Shown here: piece after piece, positions 31,289 through 34,269 of the stretch
How the letters are laid out: every line of letters begins with the position of its first letter
How positions within the stretch are numbered: the first letter of the stretch is position 1
Assembly (NCBI GenBank): GCA_017617435.1
Contig: JAFZWF010000019.1
Location: forward strand, 1-34,269
Source of the DNA: Bacilli bacterium
GTDB taxonomy: Bacteria > Bacillota_I > Bacilli_A > RF39 > UBA660
Length of the DNA stretch: 34,269 nt
Reading direction: 5' to 3'
Made by a program: the position numbers and the translations under genes
Notes under the pieces: model-generated
Databases searched by the model: none
Seen by the model: only the letters and a program-made list of their open reading frames with translations
What the model was told of the DNA's origin: nothing

Positions 31289-32203
31289 ATGGAAGAAAAC
31301 TTAAACGTTGAACAAAATATGAGTGTTGAACCAAGTAATATTGAAACTAATACATCTAATAATCTAAATAATAAAGGTTCTAACAAAGGATTAATAATTG
31401 TTATTGCATTATTAATATTAGTTATTGCAGGTTTGCTTGTTTATATGTTTGTTATTAGAGGTGATGACAAAGATAAAAGTAAAAATAATTCTAATAACAA
31501 CAATAACAATAATTCTAATGAAGTAATAAATACTGATGGAAATGAAAATGAAAGTAAACAAGATGTAACAGAATTATCTGCTGATGTAAAAAATGAAATA
31601 TATTCATTTATTGATAAGTATGAACTATATTCATTTGCAGGTAAACAAAATGGAGTTTTTACTAAAGATAATGATCGACTAGTTTTAAATGCAATCTATT
31701 ATCTACAAGATGTAAATGACTCATTTGATGACTATAAAGGTGAGGATATTAGAAATTATTTAAAAGATGCTTTTGGAATTCAAAATATTGAATTAAAAGA
31801 CATTATATGTCAACTTGATGATGAAGTATTATATAAATACTTAGCTGATGAAGATAAATATGTTTTAAGTGAAGATCATCCAGGTCATGGTGGAGAGGCT
31901 ATAGTAAATGATTTAGCACATAAAATTGTTAATGCGTATTCTGATGGTGATAAATATGTAATTGATGTTGTGTATCTATGGGGTGGTGTATTAGAACCAG
32001 GTATATTTATTAACGACACGGCAATTGATGAAGAAACTGCTGGTATATCTGGAGAATTAGATTCTGAGCAAACTATAAGTAAATATATTGAATATTTTAA
32101 TGCTCATTATAGTGAATACACTGATAAAAATTTATATGAATTTACTATAAAGAAAAATAATGGCAAATTTTATTTATATTCATTAAAAACCGTAAAAAAA
32201 TAA
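31289..32203 (+). CDS. Single-pass membrane protein with an extracellular domain of unknown function
   Basis: The product is 304 aa. An acidic, Asn-rich cytoplasmic head of about 34 residues precedes one membrane helix (LIIVIALLILVIAGLLVYMFVI). A low-complexity Asn/Ser linker and a charged outer domain from about residue 92 follow. The domain contains GHGGEAIVNDLAHKIVNAY and VIDVVYLWGGVLEPG, and ends in GKFYLYSLKTVKK. I do not recognise the domain. The layout (head, anchor, disordered spacer, surface domain) matches the neighbouring serpin and the GH25 protein. Start ATG 31289 after AAGGAGA. It has its own promoter. Confidence 0.78.
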   Translation: MEENLNVEQNMSVEPSNIETNTSNNLNNKGSNKGLIIVIALLILVIAGLLVYMFVIRGDDKDKSKNNSNNNNNNNSNEVINTDGNENESKQDVTELSADVKNEIYSFIDKYELYSFAGKQNGVFTKDNDRLVLNAIYYLQDVNDSFDDYKGEDIRNYLKDAFGIQNIELKDIICQLDDEVLYKYLADEDKYVLSEDHPGHGGEAIVNDLAHKIVNAYSDGDKYVIDVVYLWGGVLEPGIFINDTAIDEETAGISGELDSEQTISKYIEYFNAHYSEYTDKNLYEFTIKKNNGKFYLYSLKTVKK

Positions 32204-32218
32204 TAATAAATTTAAGTA

Positions 32219-32247
32219 TTGTTTAATTTATATATATTTAGTATAAT
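32219..32247 (+). promoter_or_regulatory. Promoter of ybxB
   Basis: TTGTTT (32219-32224), 17-nt spacer, TATAAT (32242-32247). Confidence 0.55.
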
Positions 32248-32280
32248 GAAAGGGAATTCCAAAAAGAAATGGTGAAGCCC

Positions 32281-32901
32281 TTGGAACATTACTTTACAAA
32301 TAATGATAATTTAAAAAGTGAAATAAAAAAACTTAGTTATTCATGGGATAACTATGTTTTTTCGTTTTTAAGTGATAATGGCGTATTTTCAAAAATGAAG
32401 ATCGATTATGGGAGTTTATTTTTACTTGAAACTTATTTAAAAAATAAAAAAGAGGATCCTCCACATGATTTTTTAGATGTAGGTTGTGGTTATGGATATA
32501 TCGGAATAGTTCTATCAAAAGTGTTTAATATAAAAGGAACTATGATAGATGTTAATAAAAGAGCTGTCCATTTAACAAAAAGAAATATTGATTTAAATAA
32601 AGTTGATTGTGAAGCATTTGTTAGTGATACTTATGAAAACGTTAAAAACAAATACGATCTTATAATAACGAATCCTCCAATTAGAGCGGGTAAAAAAGTA
32701 TTACTTGATATTTTAAGGGGAGCAATTAACTATTTAAATGATGATGGCGAGTGCTGGTTTGTAATGCGTGTTGATCATGGCGTTAAAACAATGATTAAAA
32801 ACTTAGAAGACGTATATAATTGTGAAGTAATTGACAAAAGTAAAGGTTTTTATGTCGTTTCTTTAAAAATAAAGAAAAATGCGTTGACAAACAATATATA
32901 A
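32281..32901 (+). CDS. ybxB: Class I SAM methyltransferase YbxB (RsmC-like)
   Basis: The product is 206 aa. Like Bacillus YbxB it begins EHYF, then SDNGVFSK, SAM motif I FLDVGCGYGYIG, IDVNKRAV, catalytic motif NPPIRAGKK and a KGFYVVSLK end. Relatives methylate guanine N2 in small-subunit rRNA (RsmC type). I chose TTG 32281 because GGTGA (32271-32275) is 5 nt upstream and the product then aligns with the YbxB start; ATG 32269 in the same frame has only a distant AAGGG. It sits before rpoB as in Bacillus, but rplJ-rplL are not upstream. Confidence 0.92.
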   Translation: MEHYFTNNDNLKSEIKKLSYSWDNYVFSFLSDNGVFSKMKIDYGSLFLLETYLKNKKEDPPHDFLDVGCGYGYIGIVLSKVFNIKGTMIDVNKRAVHLTKRNIDLNKVDCEAFVSDTYENVKNKYDLIITNPPIRAGKKVLLDILRGAINYLNDDGECWFVMRVDHGVKTMIKNLEDVYNCEVIDKSKGFYVVSLKIKKNALTNNI

Positions 32902-32912
32902 ACTGATAAAAT
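32884..32912 (+). promoter_or_regulatory. Strong rpoB promoter inside the end of ybxB
   Basis: TTGACA (32884-32889, exact consensus), 17-nt spacer ending TGA, TAAAAT (32907-32912). It predicts a leader of about 65 nt before rpoB. Confidence 0.78.
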
Positions 32913-32984
32913 CTTAAGTTGGTGACGTATTTGTTTTTTTAGGAAAAATGAATTAATCAAAAAATTAGATATTGGGGTGAAATC

Positions 32985-34269
32985 GTGGCTTATAAATTTC
33001 AAAAATTTGGAGATTACACAGAAAGAAAGAATTTTTCAAAAACAAAGAATACTTTAGAGTTACAGGATTTATTAGAGGTTCAAAAGAAATCTTATCAAGA
33101 CTTCCTTGAAAAGGGCATAAAGGAAGTTTTTGATGAGCTTTTTCCAGTTGAAAGTTTTACTGGAAATATTTCACTAGAATTTGGTGATTATGCTTTTGAT
33201 GAACCTAGATATTCTGTAAAAGAAGCTAAGGAAAGAATGGTAAACTATGCTGCACCTTTAAAGGTTCAAGCTCGTTTATTTATTCATGAAACAGGTGAAG
33301 TTAAAGAGCAAGAAATCTTCTTAGGAGATATGCCTTTAATGACGGAATCTGGTACATTCATTATTAATGGTGCAGAACGTGTTATCGTTTCACAACTAGT
33401 AAGATCACCATCTATTTATTTCAAAAAAGAAATAGATAAAAATGGTAGATTAATTGTATCTGGTGAAGTTATACCTAATAAAGGTACTTGGCTTGAATAT
33501 GAACTAGATGCAAGAGATGTTGTATATGTAAGAATTGATAGAACAAGAAAAGTTCCTGTTACAACATTCTTAAGAGCATTAGGTTTATCTAATGATGAAG
33601 ACATCATTAGTGTTTTTGGTGACAATAAATATATCCAAAATACTATTGAAAAGGATTCAACAAAAAATACAGATGAAGCCCTAATTGAAATATATGAAAA
33701 ATTAAGACCTGGTGAACCAGCTACTTTAGATTCTGCTAAGAACCAATTAGTAACTAGATTCTTTGATAGATTTAGATATGATTTAGCTAAAGTTGGTCGT
33801 TACAAATTTAATAAAAAATTAAACGTAACTGACCGTTTACTTGGTTGTACTTTAGCTGAAGATATTAAAGATGGTAAAAAGATTGTTGCTAAAAAAGGTA
33901 CGTTAGTAACTAAAGATATTTTAGCTGAATTAAAACCTGTGTTTGCAAATGGTTATAATTTAAAAGAAACAATTACTAATGAAGAATTAGATGAATATAA
34001 TAAAATTCAAACAGTTAAAGTGTTTAGTAAAGAAAATCCAGAAGAAGTTATTACTATTATAGGTAATGATCAATCAACTGATACTAAACGTTTAACTATT
34101 CCAGATGTATATGCATCTGTATCATATTATTTAGATTTACTTTCTGATATTGGTAATATTGATGAAATCGATAACTTAGGAAATAGACGTGTTCGTCAAG
34201 TTGGTGAGTTAATCCAAACTCAATTTAGAGTAGGTATGGCTCGTATGGAAAGAGTAATCAGAGAAAGAA
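32985..34269 (+). CDS. rpoB: RNA polymerase beta subunit, 3' part beyond the window
   Basis: Translation from GTG 32985 (GGGGTGA just upstream) stays open to the window end, giving 428 codons. The beginning [17 protein letters not shown], then [37 protein letters not shown] and [18 protein letters not shown] are unmistakable for bacterial beta. The visible part covers the protrusion and lobe regions and stops just before the rifampicin-binding region, so drug-site residues cannot be read. The gene is expected to continue with rpoC after it. No in-frame TGA or CGG was seen in this portion. Confidence 0.98.
   Translation, partial: MAYKFQKFGDYTERKNFSKTKNTLELQDLLEVQKKSYQDFLEKGIKEVFDELFPVESFTGNISLEFGDYAFDEPRYSVKEAKERMVNYAAPLKVQARLFIHETGEVKEQEIFLGDMPLMTESGTFIINGAERVIVSQLVRSPSIYFKKEIDKNGRLIVSGEVIPNKGTWLEYELDARDVVYVRIDRTRKVPVTTFLRALGLSNDEDIISVFGDNKYIQNTIEKDSTKNTDEALIEIYEKLRPGEPATLDSAKNQLVTRFFDRFRYDLAKVGRYKFNKKLNVTDRLLGCTLAEDIKDGKKIVAKKGTLVTKDILAELKPVFANGYNLKETITNEELDEYNKIQTVKVFSKENPEEVITIIGNDQSTDTKRLTIPDVYASVSYYLDLLSDIGNIDEIDNLGNRRVRQVGELIQTQFRVGMARMERVIRER

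Noticed and set aside
1-34269. AGG reassigned from Arg, as reported for some Bacilli
   Set aside because: AGG encodes conserved Arg positions in Tex (for example in the IARYRKE and YKRLMFPS segments), so AGG is Arg here.

Overview
The window comes from a very AT-rich, Gram-positive-type genome (about 30% GC by eye). Genes start after GGTGA or GGAGG ribosome binding sites, promoters are sigma-A-like and often have an extended -10 (TGnTAnnnT), and most transcription units end in U-tailed hairpins. spoIVA, a spoVIF-like gene, the spoIVA-hbs adjacency, ybxB-rpoB and a wall-directed lysozyme point to an endospore-forming member of the Bacilli. The mix of orphan pseudopilins, a serpin and many lineage-specific membrane proteins suggests an uncultured, probably gut-associated lineage (inference; RF39-like groups are candidates). 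All 34 complete genes stop with TAA (31) or TAG (3). None stops with TGA, and I saw no in-frame CGG codon.

Layout. 1-5.1 kb: the 3' end of tRNA-Asn, an unknown protein, a stand-alone Clp-D1-type AAA+ ATPase overlapping a DapB-like dehydrogenase, then an SDR reductase overlapping a YnbB-type PLP enzyme, and tRNA-His. 5.1-8.6 kb: a small unknown protein, an ArsC/Spx-type thiol protein with an SDR, a leftward winged-helix metallophosphoesterase, and a divergent AqpZ-type aquaporin. 8.7-13.2 kb: a HerA-like ATPase whose last 28 codons lie in the +1 frame, an XRE-membrane regulator overlapping a DUF4097 protein, a four-helix membrane protein behind a consensus promoter, and a lipoprotein. 13.3-18.4 kb: Tex, a second HTH-metallophosphoesterase, a membrane-anchored GH25 lysozyme and a DUF6512-like membrane protein. 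18.4-22.7 kb: pseudopilin 1, then cysteine desulfurase / cytosolic thioredoxin / thioredoxin-CcdA fusion as a tight operon, then an anchored transglycosylase-like protein. 22.8-29.0 kb: EngB, pseudopilin 2 carrying an ALK-like glycine-rich domain, Der, SpoVIF-like protein, pseudopilin 3, SpoIVA and HU. 29.2-34.3 kb: a membrane-tethered serpin with a possible pilin-like domain, an unknown single-pass protein, YbxB methyltransferase, and the first 428 codons of rpoB.

The main themes are cell-surface biology (three pseudopilins, a serpin, two wall-lytic proteins, a thiol relay that could serve their cysteines) and sporulation, set among conserved housekeeping genes. Most of the sequence is coding: no gene-free stretch exceeds about 160 bases, and the gaps hold promoters, terminators or hairpins as listed. 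There is no insertion sequence, prophage, CRISPR array or rRNA.
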